Below, piece by piece: positions 36,236 to 44,046 of a stretch of 59,046 nt of DNA. Below the pieces are notes generated by a model. It was not told the DNA's origin, searched no databases, and saw nothing but the letters and a program-made list of their open reading frames with translations. The DNA is from Segatella copri. GTDB lineage: Bacteria > Bacteroidota > Bacteroidia > Bacteroidales > Bacteroidaceae. Numbering within the stretch: position 1 is the stretch's first letter; every line of letters begins with the position of its first letter. The DNA lies in contig NZ_JAHOEA010000023.1 of assembly GCF_019127135.1 (NCBI RefSeq), positions 1-59,046 on the forward strand. The letters run 5' to 3'. The position numbers and the translations under genes were made by a program.

Positions 36236-38134
36236 ATGAGAACAAACAATATGATGAAGGCTGCCTGCCTCATGTTGATGGCATCAGCTACAACTTCTGC
36301 CTTTGCACAGAAGATGAATATCGAACACAAGGGTGATACTACTATCATCAAGGTGGAGAATCCTACCAAGTATCTTCTTCTCCCTATCCAGGAAGAGAAG
36401 GATGAGGCCCAGGTTTTGCTCGATACAGGTTCTAAGGATGATACCTGGATGGACGTTCGCCTGGCTCAGAATGGTTCTGATTACTTCGTGCCATTTGCCT
36501 TGGGCAAGGGTAAGACCGCTACCGTCAAGATTCTCGGTTTGAAGAAGGATGCTTTGGCACTCAACTTGCTCAAACTCAGCGATACATTCGACACTACCAA
36601 CACCGATTACTATCGTCCATCTTATCACTTCACTCCGCTCTATGGTTGGATGAACGACCCTAATGGTATGGTGTATAAGGATGGTGAGTATCATCTCTAT
36701 TTCCAGTATAACCCATACGGAAGCAAGTGGGGCAACATGCACTGGGGACATGCCGTAAGCAAGGACCTGGTTCATTGGGAGCACCTCGACCCAGCTATTG
36801 CCCGCGACCCTGTAGGGCATATCTTCTCAGGCAGTTCTGTGTTAGATAAGAAGAATACTGCCGGTTTTGGCAAGAATGCCATCATCGCCATCTATACCAA
36901 CAACAGTGTAAATCACGATGAGGTGCAGTGCATCGCCTACAGCAATGATAACGGTCGTACTTTTACCAAGTACGAGGGCAACCCAGTGTTGACTCCATTC
37001 GACGGTTTGAAGGACTTCCGCGACCCTAAGGTATTCTGGTATGAGAAGGGAAAGTGCTGGTATATGATTGTTTCTGCCGATAAGGAGATGCGTTTGTACA
37101 AGTCAAAGAATCTCAAGAAATGGAATTATGTCAGTGCCTTCGGTAAAGGTATAGGTCAGCAGCCATGTCAGTATGAGTGTCCAGACTTCTTCCAGTTGCC
37201 TGTAAATGGTGATAAGAAGAAGATGAAGTGGGTGATGACGATGAATATCAACCCTGGCTGCTGGTTTGGTGGCAGCGCTACCGAGTATTTCGTAGGCGAT
37301 TTCGATGGCAAGAAGTTTACTTGTCCTGATGCCAACGAAGTAAAGTGGCTCGATTGGGGTAAGGATCACTATGCTACCGTTACCTTCTCAAATACAGGCG
37401 ACCGAGTTCTGGGTATCACCTGGATGAGCAACTGGCAGTATGCCAACCTTACTCCGTTCAAGCAGAACCGTGGTGCCAATGGTTTGCCTCGTGAGTTGAA
37501 GCTTTACGAGAAGAATGGCAAGTATTATGTTTCTGAGAATGTAGCTCCTGAGGTATATGCCTTGAGAAAGGATACTAAGAATCTGGCAGATGCTTCTGTA
37601 GCCGACGCCAAGGATTTGAAGGGTGTTGCTGCCAATATGGAAGGTGCATTCGAAATTGAGGCCGATGTAACTCCAGATGCCAACGGCATTGCAGGTATTG
37701 AGATTTCAAACAACAAGCGTGAGCGCACCCTGATTTATTTCGATATGAAGCAGGGCAAGGTGGTTATGGATAGAACAGAGAGCGGTTTGACCGATTTCGG
37801 CAAGCAGGCAGTTCCTCACGATATCGAGTTGGCTTGGGACAAGCAGCGTGCAGCTGAAGGCAAGGAGCCTGCCCGCATTGCCAATTCCATCAACTACAAG
37901 AACGATTTCGCTCTGGCTACCTGGGCTCCATTGAGTCTTTGCGAGGATGGCAAGAAGACCTATCATGTTGATATTTTCGTAGATAAGTCATCTGTAGAGC
38001 TCTTCGTAGATGGCGGTCGCATCGCCATGACCAACCTCGTGTTCCCTGTAGCTCCATACGAGAATGTGAAGCTCTACACCCAGGGTGGCAAGGCTGAATT
38101 CAAGAATCTGAAGGTTCATAAACTTGGTTTGTAA
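36236..38134 (+). CDS. GH32 fructan hydrolase (fructanase/levanase/inulinase), copy 1
   Basis: 632 aa, signal peptide ending in FAQ, so periplasmic. An N-terminal beta module (about 25-115) precedes the GH32 five-bladed propeller. The catalytic triad is complete: WMNDPNG (nucleophile Asp), DFRDPK (transition-state Asp) and YECPDF (acid/base Glu). A C-terminal beta-sandwich ends with the typical DKSSVELFVDGG motif. GH32 enzymes release fructose from inulin, levan or sucrose. It shares the domain plan of the 50653 enzyme but is longer. Second gene of the unit headed by the 33808 barrel. Confidence 0.95.
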   Translation: MRTNNMMKAACLMLMASATTSAFAQKMNIEHKGDTTIIKVENPTKYLLLPIQEEKDEAQVLLDTGSKDDTWMDVRLAQNGSDYFVPFALGKGKTATVKILGLKKDALALNLLKLSDTFDTTNTDYYRPSYHFTPLYGWMNDPNGMVYKDGEYHLYFQYNPYGSKWGNMHWGHAVSKDLVHWEHLDPAIARDPVGHIFSGSSVLDKKNTAGFGKNAIIAIYTNNSVNHDEVQCIAYSNDNGRTFTKYEGNPVLTPFDGLKDFRDPKVFWYEKGKCWYMIVSADKEMRLYKSKNLKKWNYVSAFGKGIGQQPCQYECPDFFQLPVNGDKKKMKWVMTMNINPGCWFGGSATEYFVGDFDGKKFTCPDANEVKWLDWGKDHYATVTFSNTGDRVLGITWMSNWQYANLTPFKQNRGANGLPRELKLYEKNGKYYVSENVAPEVYALRKDTKNLADASVADAKDLKGVAANMEGAFEIEADVTPDANGIAGIEISNNKRERTLIYFDMKQGKVVMDRTESGLTDFGKQAVPHDIELAWDKQRAAEGKEPARIANSINYKNDFALATWAPLSLCEDGKKTYHVDIFVDKSSVELFVDGGRIAMTNLVFPVAPYENVKLYTQGGKAEFKNLKVHKLGL

Positions 38135-38184
38135 TCACGTAGATATTGTATGGTCGAATTGTAGGTTTAAATGTAAATAGTAAT

Positions 38185-38226
38185 GAGTCGCAACCTGATA
38201 ATATTTTAGGTTGCGACTCTTTTTTT
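38185..38226. terminator. Terminator between convergent GH32 and TPR genes
   Basis: GAGTCGCAACCT (38185-38196) and AGGTTGCGACTC (38208-38219) are perfect complements followed by seven T. Confidence 0.93.
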
Positions 38227-38268
38227 GGCTCAGGGGAGATTGTCCGTGGATAAAACAACCTCTGTTTC

Positions 38269-38799
38269 TTATTTACCGGTTTGCTGTTTCATTCCCTCAA
38301 AAAACTTTTGCTGCAATTGTTTGGCCAGTTGATTATCAGGGTTGAGTTTGAGAGCTTTCTCGTAATCCTGCATCACTTCCAGATAATAGCGTTGACCGTT
38401 TTGCCCAGGATTCTGTACGATGCGTACCATATAGAGAAAACCGCGAAGGGTACAGATGTCAGACGGGTCAGCATGCTTTATATTCTCCATCTTGGCAATA
38501 GTTTCTTCTGTCTCTTTTAGAAGATTTTCTGTTTGTGGAGCATGCGGATTCATCACGGAATAATTGAGACTTTGCAAAGCTATCTGAAACTTGGGCTGGA
38601 TGCTATCAGGAAACATATCATCAATACGCTTCATCTCTGCAATACAATTAAGTATGCTCTCTGATGTCGGTTGCTGAAGTTTAGCAAGCGACTGTCCGAT
38701 AAGCCCCTGCATTGTGGATTGCTGGGCATAGATAACTACAGATGTTGTCATGAAGAAGACTGACATCAATACGAATCGTTTAAAAGTTTGAAATGTCAT
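38269..38799 (-). CDS. Small secreted TPR-like protein
   Basis: 176 aa from the ATG at 38797-38799 (MTFQTFKRFVLMSVFF), giving a signal peptide ending VIYAQ. An upstream ATG nine codons earlier would bury the signal. Helical throughout, with a TPR-like pair near the C-terminus (YLEVMQDYEKALKLNPDNQLAK). No catalytic motif. Its start overlaps the end of the TonB-receptor gene by 20 bp, suggesting translational coupling. It likely works with that receptor in the periplasm; function unknown. Confidence 0.75.
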   Translation of the reverse strand: MTFQTFKRFVLMSVFFMTTSVVIYAQQSTMQGLIGQSLAKLQQPTSESILNCIAEMKRIDDMFPDSIQPKFQIALQSLNYSVMNPHAPQTENLLKETEETIAKMENIKHADPSDICTLRGFLYMVRIVQNPGQNGQRYYLEVMQDYEKALKLNPDNQLAKQLQQKFFEGMKQQTGK

Positions 38800-40834
38800 A
38801 TGCTTTATTATTTTTAAGTGAAACAAATATGCCTATATATAAAAATCTGTCTCTAGATGGAACTATCGAACGTCCGTTAGTATTATATCCGAAAATGTTT
38901 GTACGGCCGAGGATGTTGTTCAGAGAAGAATAGATAATGACCTTGGGACTTAGCAGATAAGTAAGGTTTATATCTACGCTATTATAATGTGGTGTCTTGC
39001 CAATCAGAAAATGACGTCCGCTTGCATACGATTCAGTCAGCCCGATGATTGCTTTGCCGAATGAATATTTTGCTGTCAATCTCAGATTATGCCTTGAGGC
39101 GTAGTCAGGTATTCGCTCTTCTGTGTATTCGTGATAGAATCGCTTGGAATCGTTGTAGGAATATGAAAATGCTGTGGTCAGATGTTTGAAAAGCGAATGC
39201 TCTTCTACAAAAATGTCTATACCTTTACTCTTTCCATATCCTTTCGGTTGGTAAATACCCTTTTCCCATAAAGGCAATCGCTGATATTTTTTCCAGTAGG
39301 GTTCTATTCGTATGAGTGTACCAGGCGACTTATATTGTATGGATAGGATAGCATGATCTGCCGTACTTTGTCCAAGAGATTTCTTGTTTGTTGCAAGATA
39401 GTCATCTTCTGGAGTCTGGCTATACCGACCGGTAGCAAATGAAAGCTGAAAATTCTTGTTAGGAATATAACATAGTGTAGCCCTTGGCATAAACAGCCAG
39501 TTGGCATGAGCCATATATTCTGTCCTTGTCGAAATATTCAGGAACACATGGGGCATCATCCTCCATTGGGCATCAATATGAGCAGCAAGAATATTATAAT
39601 CCAACTTGTAGCAATCGTTTTCGTACTCCATGAGGCTGTTTCGCTGATAGTCCTCCATTCCTGCCGATATTTTTAGTGCATCCGAGCAAATTTTGCGTAT
39701 TCCTGTTTTCAGATGTATCTCATTCCTGAAGTTGTAATATCGGTCACCAGCAATCTTCGCATCTTCTATATCGTTGAATACCGATGAGCTTGCCATACCG
39801 CAAAAGAGCGTGTAGCCAGCACCCCACTGTGCCTTATAGGTTGTGTTGGCATAGATATTATTCTCTTTGAGCGAAAGGTTTTGGTTGTCTATATGCTGTC
39901 CTACAGATGTAAAATCATAGCCAACGTATGTTTTCAATATTCCGGCATTTCGGAACTCATTCTTGTATTGTGATTCGCCAGATAGTTTTAGATAAGGCTT
40001 GTTGAAATCAAGCCTTTCTGAAAATAACTGATTGTAGATTCCCAAACTTGTCAGTGCGGCATTAAAGGATAAGCTGCTGTGGGAATATGCCTTGGTGCCA
40101 CCGATGTTCCAGTCAACCAATGATGCACTGACTCCATATTTGTCACTTGTTGCAGCATCTGATGTTTCCATAGGGAGAACGGAGGAAAGTGCTTGTCCAT
40201 ATTCTCCGCTATATCCACCAAGAGAAAAGTTGATACCTTTAAATATAAAAGGAGAGAATCGTCCACGTACAGCAGTATTTTCTGTGTTTGTACTATATGG
40301 AACAAGGACGTGCATTCCGTTAATGAAAGTCTGGCATTCTTCGCTTTCTCCACCACGGACATAGAGCTTTCCATTTTCTCCCACTTTTTGAGTGCCGGGT
40401 AAAGTTTGCAGGGCTGCAACAATGTCCCCGCATGAATTACCTGCCATCACAATATCTAAGGCATCCATAGTCTTGAAGTTGTCACTTTTCCCGAAACTGT
40501 AAGTGCTGGCAGATATTACAACTTCTTGGATTGCCGTAGCTTTTTCTTTCATTTGGATAGAAAGATTATGTAACTTGCAGGCATCTGTAGTCTGCATATA
40601 TTCTTCAAAACCAATCATGGTAATCTTGATAGACGCTTCTCCGGTTTTTGATGTGGAAAAGGAAAACCTGCCCAGAGAATCTGTCAGGCATCCATCAATT
40701 GTGCCCATGATGAAAACATTGGCACCAGCAAGCGGTTCCTGACCGCTTTTTACCATGCCTGATATGATGGTCTGTGCAGCCAGGTTGCAGACTGAAGTCA
40801 GCAGCAATGCGATATGTATTATTCGATGTTTCAT
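38780..40834 (-). CDS. TonB-dependent receptor with carboxypeptidase-regulatory-like N-domain
   Basis: 684 aa from the ATG at 40832-40834 (MKHRIIHIALLL), with a signal peptide. About 25-105 is a CarboxypepD_reg-like domain (ISGMVKSGQEPLAGANVFIMG, shown in part). A plug follows (VVAALQTLPGTQKVGENGKLYVRGG), then a 22-strand-type barrel closing on a hydrophobic strand. It is not SusC-type: shorter, no SusD partner, and EVVISAST rather than a classic TonB box. It is paired with a membrane LytTR regulator upstream and a small TPR protein downstream. The ligand is unknown and it need not be a carbohydrate. Confidence 0.88.
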   Translation of the reverse strand: MKHRIIHIALLLTSVCNLAAQTIISGMVKSGQEPLAGANVFIMGTIDGCLTDSLGRFSFSTSKTGEASIKITMIGFEEYMQTTDACKLHNLSIQMKEKATAIQEVVISASTYSFGKSDNFKTMDALDIVMAGNSCGDIVAALQTLPGTQKVGENGKLYVRGGESEECQTFINGMHVLVPYSTNTENTAVRGRFSPFIFKGINFSLGGYSGEYGQALSSVLPMETSDAATSDKYGVSASLVDWNIGGTKAYSHSSLSFNAALTSLGIYNQLFSERLDFNKPYLKLSGESQYKNEFRNAGILKTYVGYDFTSVGQHIDNQNLSLKENNIYANTTYKAQWGAGYTLFCGMASSSVFNDIEDAKIAGDRYYNFRNEIHLKTGIRKICSDALKISAGMEDYQRNSLMEYENDCYKLDYNILAAHIDAQWRMMPHVFLNISTRTEYMAHANWLFMPRATLCYIPNKNFQLSFATGRYSQTPEDDYLATNKKSLGQSTADHAILSIQYKSPGTLIRIEPYWKKYQRLPLWEKGIYQPKGYGKSKGIDIFVEEHSLFKHLTTAFSYSYNDSKRFYHEYTEERIPDYASRHNLRLTAKYSFGKAIIGLTESYASGRHFLIGKTPHYNSVDINLTYLLSPKVIIYSSLNNILGRTNIFGYNTNGRSIVPSRDRFLYIGIFVSLKNNKAYDISNF

Positions 40835-40946
40835 GCCGCAAAGATACTGCATGAAACTGGAGTTACCAAATTCTTAGGATATACAACTAAAACTTATGAT
40901 AGAAAGCTAGTTAAGATGCCGAATAACTAAGTTGAAGGACAAATAA

Positions 40947-41771
40947 CTATGTAAGATAAGTCTTTAACTTGGGCACAAATCTTCGGGAAACGGGTATGAT
41001 GTTTGTGCAATTTCCGAGAGTCAGTTGATAACCATTTGAGTTGCCTCGTGCCGAAGTGATATTATTCACATTGACAGCAAAAGAACGGTGACATTGGAAA
41101 ATGTTCTCAAACTCTTTCAACTCTTCAAGAGCATGGGTTAGTGTTGTATGGATATCAACAGCAACAACATTACCTTCTTTTAGAAAACAGACGGATACAT
41201 TGTTTTTCTGTGCTTCCATATAAAGTAGATCGTTGATGGCAATCGACAGATCGTTTCCTCTTACGTTAGTATCATGGATGGTAATAGATACTTCTTCCTG
41301 TTCCTTTGTTGTATTGCGCAACAACTCTTCCATTCTCTCTCGTAATGTTCTGTTGTATTGCATTCCGATAGATAATGTCGTAAGAAATATGCCTATGATA
41401 ATAGTCCAATTTAGAAACAAGAGAAACAGACTGAATGTAATCGTATAATGAAACAAGTATGAGAATAGGAGGAAATTACCGAAGGCAATGATGAAAATCA
41501 GTCCGAGTATAGCTACTCCTTCATGCCAGATACGCCAGGGCTTGATAGTTTGATGCAAATACTTCAATATCGTTGCAGCGTATGTTATGTGGCATCCAAA
41601 AGTTACCAGTCCGAATAATGTAGCAACAAAGCATTTGTTACCTTGATATAAGCAGAGTCCAAATGGCTGCAGAAAATATAAAATTACCCAAATGATGAAG
41701 CCAAAGATGCTACTATCTTTTAGCAAGTGTTTACTCTGTTTAAAAGGATATGTTCGAGTTAGAAACGACAT
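40947..41771 (-). CDS. Membrane-anchored LytTR-family transcriptional regulator
   Basis: 274 aa. Four transmembrane helices in the first 145 residues (FIIWVILYFLQPFGLCLY, LFGLVTFGCHITYAATIL, GVAILGLIFIIAFGNFLLF, LLFLNWTIIIGIFLTTLSI). A LytTR DNA-binding domain fills about 170-274 (DLLYMEAQKNNVSVCF, FENIFQCHRSFAVNVNNI, IIPVSRRFVPKLKTYL). There is no receiver domain, so it would respond to a membrane signal directly or through a partner. It stands first in a LytTR-TonB receptor-TPR cassette. A promoter box at 41929-41937 (minus) leaves a leader of about 150 nt that holds a 13-codon frame. Confidence 0.88.
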   Translation of the reverse strand: MSFLTRTYPFKQSKHLLKDSSIFGFIIWVILYFLQPFGLCLYQGNKCFVATLFGLVTFGCHITYAATILKYLHQTIKPWRIWHEGVAILGLIFIIAFGNFLLFSYLFHYTITFSLFLLFLNWTIIIGIFLTTLSIGMQYNRTLRERMEELLRNTTKEQEEVSITIHDTNVRGNDLSIAINDLLYMEAQKNNVSVCFLKEGNVVAVDIHTTLTHALEELKEFENIFQCHRSFAVNVNNITSARGNSNGYQLTLGNCTNIIPVSRRFVPKLKTYLT

Positions 41772-41837
41772 GTTGAATCTGATTTATTTAATTAACGCAG
41801 CACTATCATTTATCTTCTTTATCAGGGTGTACCTAAG

Positions 41838-41879
41838 CTACTCTGTTGGTGCACCGGGATGCTTGCCATATCCAGACAT
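41838..41879 (-). CDS. Candidate 13-residue leader peptide upstream of the LytTR regulator
   Basis: A minus-strand ATG at 41877-41879 opens MSGYGKHPGAPTE followed by TAG. It lies between the -7 box and the regulator gene, so it would be on the same transcript. The Gly/Pro-rich composition is unusual for random AT-rich sequence. It could be a leader peptide, a signalling peptide or chance; translation is unproven. Confidence 0.25.
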   Translation of the reverse strand: MSGYGKHPGAPTE

Positions 41880-41928
41880 TTAGTTTATTATCGTGCTGTA
41901 AAAATAAAACAAAGTTCTGAATGACACT

Positions 41929-41937
41929 GCAAAAGTA
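41929..41937 (-). promoter_or_regulatory. Promoter -7 box of the LytTR cassette
   Basis: The minus strand reads TACTTTTGC, a full match, about 158 bp before the regulator start. Confidence 0.55.
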
Positions 41938-42063
41938 CAAATAAAATTTGAGAAACGCACTTTTGGAGACGTTTATTTTGGTAATGAAGCATTTTCTTAT
42001 GATGTCTCAGGACTTTTTTTTCTTGATGACATCTGCATCATCTTTCATGATAGCAAGAAACAT

Positions 42064-42157
42064 CAATCCTACTCTGTTCGACCTCTCGGGAAGAAAAGTC
42101 CTTGTGCCACAAAAAGGACACATTTATATTATGGGCAACAAGAAAGTCGTATGGTAG
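42064..42157 (+). pseudogene. Remnant of a secreted protein's C-terminal tail
   Basis: The frame here reads NPTLFDLSGRKVLVPQKGHI followed by YIMGNKKVVW and a stop. It matches the pattern of C-terminal tails (DLSGRKV...KG.YI..GKKVV) common on Bacteroidota secreted or cell-surface proteins. No body of such a protein lies upstream; 41880-42063 is AT-rich without domain-like sequence. It is followed by a strong terminator, so it looks like the surviving end of a deleted gene. Confidence 0.55.
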
Positions 42158-42184
42158 GAACGTGTGTTTCGGATAAAATATAAT

Positions 42185-42227
42185 AAAAGCCGCAGTTTGT
42201 AAACGCAAACTGTGGCTTTTTCGTTTT
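42185..42227 (+). terminator. Terminator behind the tail remnant
   Basis: AAAAGCCGCAGTTTG (42185-42199) pairs with CAAACTGTGGCTTTT (42206-42220), one G-T pair, followed by T-rich sequence. Confidence 0.88.
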
Positions 42228-42234
42228 TTTATGC

Positions 42235-42243
42235 TATCTTTGC
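42235..42243 (+). promoter_or_regulatory. Promoter -7 box of the AAA-ATPase / one-component regulator operon
   Basis: TATCTTTGC, 28 bp before the start. The AACG operator is not present, so this operon seems independent of the fructan signal. Confidence 0.6.
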
Positions 42244-42271
42244 ACACAGATAGTGTTTTTAAAGATAGATC

Positions 42272-44041
42272 ATGATGGAACAGCAAGTAAAACTAGTACC
42301 TTATGGGGTGGCTGATTTTGCTACGGTAATAGAGCAGAATCTATATTATGTGGATAAGACGATGTTTATTCCAGAGCTGGAGAAGCAGCCTCGCAATCTC
42401 TTCTTCATCCGCCCTCGTCGTTTTGGTAAGAGCATATTCTTGAGTATGCTCTATTCTTACTATGACTGTACGCAGAGCCATAAGTTCCAGAGTCTTTTTG
42501 GAAATCTGTGGATAGGCCAGCATCCTACTCCTTTGCAGGGAAAGTATCAGGTGCTGTTCCTCGATTTCTCCCAGATTACGGGTAATATCGACAAGCTTGA
42601 GACTAAGTTTAATTCTTATCTCAGCATCAACCTCGATGCTTTTGTCCGTCAATACTCAGAATATTATCAGGCAGAGATGGAAGAAATCCTGGCGCAGGAA
42701 GATTTCGAGGAAAAGATGGAACTGATATTCAAGGCTGCCAAGGCGCACCAGTATCATCTGTATCTCATCATCGATGAGTATGACAACTTCACGAATGTAA
42801 TACTCAACGAACGTGGTGAGAATGTGTATCATGCGATTACCCATGCCGACGGCTTTTATCGTGATGTCTTCAAAAAGTTCAAGGGTAATTTTGAGCGTAT
42901 CTTCATGATGGGTGTGAGCCCTGTAACCCTGGATGATGTGACGAGTGGATTCAATATAGGTTGGAACATTTCTATCAAGCCGGAGTTTGATGAGATGCTG
43001 GGCTTCTCTACCACAGATGTGGTGGAGATGTTTACCTATTATAAAGAACATGGTAGTATTCCTGCCGATAGTGATATTGATGCCATCGTCAATGATATGA
43101 AGCCATGGTATGATAACTATTGCTTTGCTAAACAGGCATTGAAGAAGAAAACTCGTATGTTTAATTGTGATATGGTTCTTTATTACCTTCGCAATTATAT
43201 GGATGCCGGATGTCCGCCTGAAGAGATGATTGACCCGAATACCCGTACCGATTACGGCAAGATGAAGAAACTCTTGCAGTTTGACAAGCTGGATGGAGAG
43301 CGTAAGGGCATTATCCGCAAGATAGCAGAAGAGGAGCAGATTGTTACCCAGCTTTATGAGTCGTTTTCTGCGTATCAGATTCCAAAGGCAGAGATATTCC
43401 CAAGTCTTCTGTTCTATTATGGCATGTTGACCATCAAGGGAACTCGTGGCTCCAAGCTCATTCTGGGCATTCCAAACAATAATGTCCGCAAGCAGTATTA
43501 TGGCTATCTGGAAGAGGAGTATCAGGCAAAGGCTTATGTGGATGTCAACCAGCTCACCGATTACTATTATGATATGGCATACGATGGTAAGTGGGAAGAA
43601 GGATTGCGCTTCATGGCAGATGCCTATGCCAAGGTTTCATCGGTGCGTGATGGCATTGAGGCTGAACGAAACCTGCAGGGATTCTTCATGGCTTATCTGA
43701 ATCTGAATGATTATTATATCACGGCTCCAGAGTTGGAGTTGAATCATGGCTATTGTGATTTCTTCCTTTTGCCAGACCTTACCCATTATGCCAGTCAGCA
43801 TAGCTACATCCTGGAGTTGAAGGTTCTTTCTAAGAAAGATTTCTCTGCGATAGTTGAAGGTGAGTTTACGGAAGATGGCAAGCCTATGACCAAGGCAGAG
43901 AAACAGTGGCGTGAGGCTCTAGATCAGATTCATCGATATGCCGAGGCTCCAAGGGTTGAGGCTTTGCGCCAAGGTACAAAACTCCATCTCATCATCATGC
44001 AGTTTGAGGGGTGGGAACTTAAACGGATGGAAGAAGTATAA
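42272..44041 (+). CDS. AAA-ATPase-like protein with C-terminal PD-(D/E)XK nuclease-fold domain (copy 2)
   Basis: 589 aa, cytoplasmic. Same plan as the 31259 protein: LVPYGVADFATVIEQN start, P-loop variant RPRRFGKSIFLSM, YLIIDEYDNF Walker-B-like motif, and a C-terminal nuclease fold (ELNHGYCDFFLLP...YILELKVL). The two proteins are similar along their whole length but clearly diverged. Unlike copy 1, this one ends 5 bp before the one-component regulator and probably shares its transcript. The substrate and purpose are unknown. It has its own promoter box. Confidence 0.88.
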   Translation: MMEQQVKLVPYGVADFATVIEQNLYYVDKTMFIPELEKQPRNLFFIRPRRFGKSIFLSMLYSYYDCTQSHKFQSLFGNLWIGQHPTPLQGKYQVLFLDFSQITGNIDKLETKFNSYLSINLDAFVRQYSEYYQAEMEEILAQEDFEEKMELIFKAAKAHQYHLYLIIDEYDNFTNVILNERGENVYHAITHADGFYRDVFKKFKGNFERIFMMGVSPVTLDDVTSGFNIGWNISIKPEFDEMLGFSTTDVVEMFTYYKEHGSIPADSDIDAIVNDMKPWYDNYCFAKQALKKKTRMFNCDMVLYYLRNYMDAGCPPEEMIDPNTRTDYGKMKKLLQFDKLDGERKGIIRKIAEEEQIVTQLYESFSAYQIPKAEIFPSLLFYYGMLTIKGTRGSKLILGIPNNNVRKQYYGYLEEEYQAKAYVDVNQLTDYYYDMAYDGKWEEGLRFMADAYAKVSSVRDGIEAERNLQGFFMAYLNLNDYYITAPELELNHGYCDFFLLPDLTHYASQHSYILELKVLSKKDFSAIVEGEFTEDGKPMTKAEKQWREALDQIHRYAEAPRVEALRQGTKLHLIIMQFEGWELKRMEEV

Positions 44042-44046
44042 AATCA

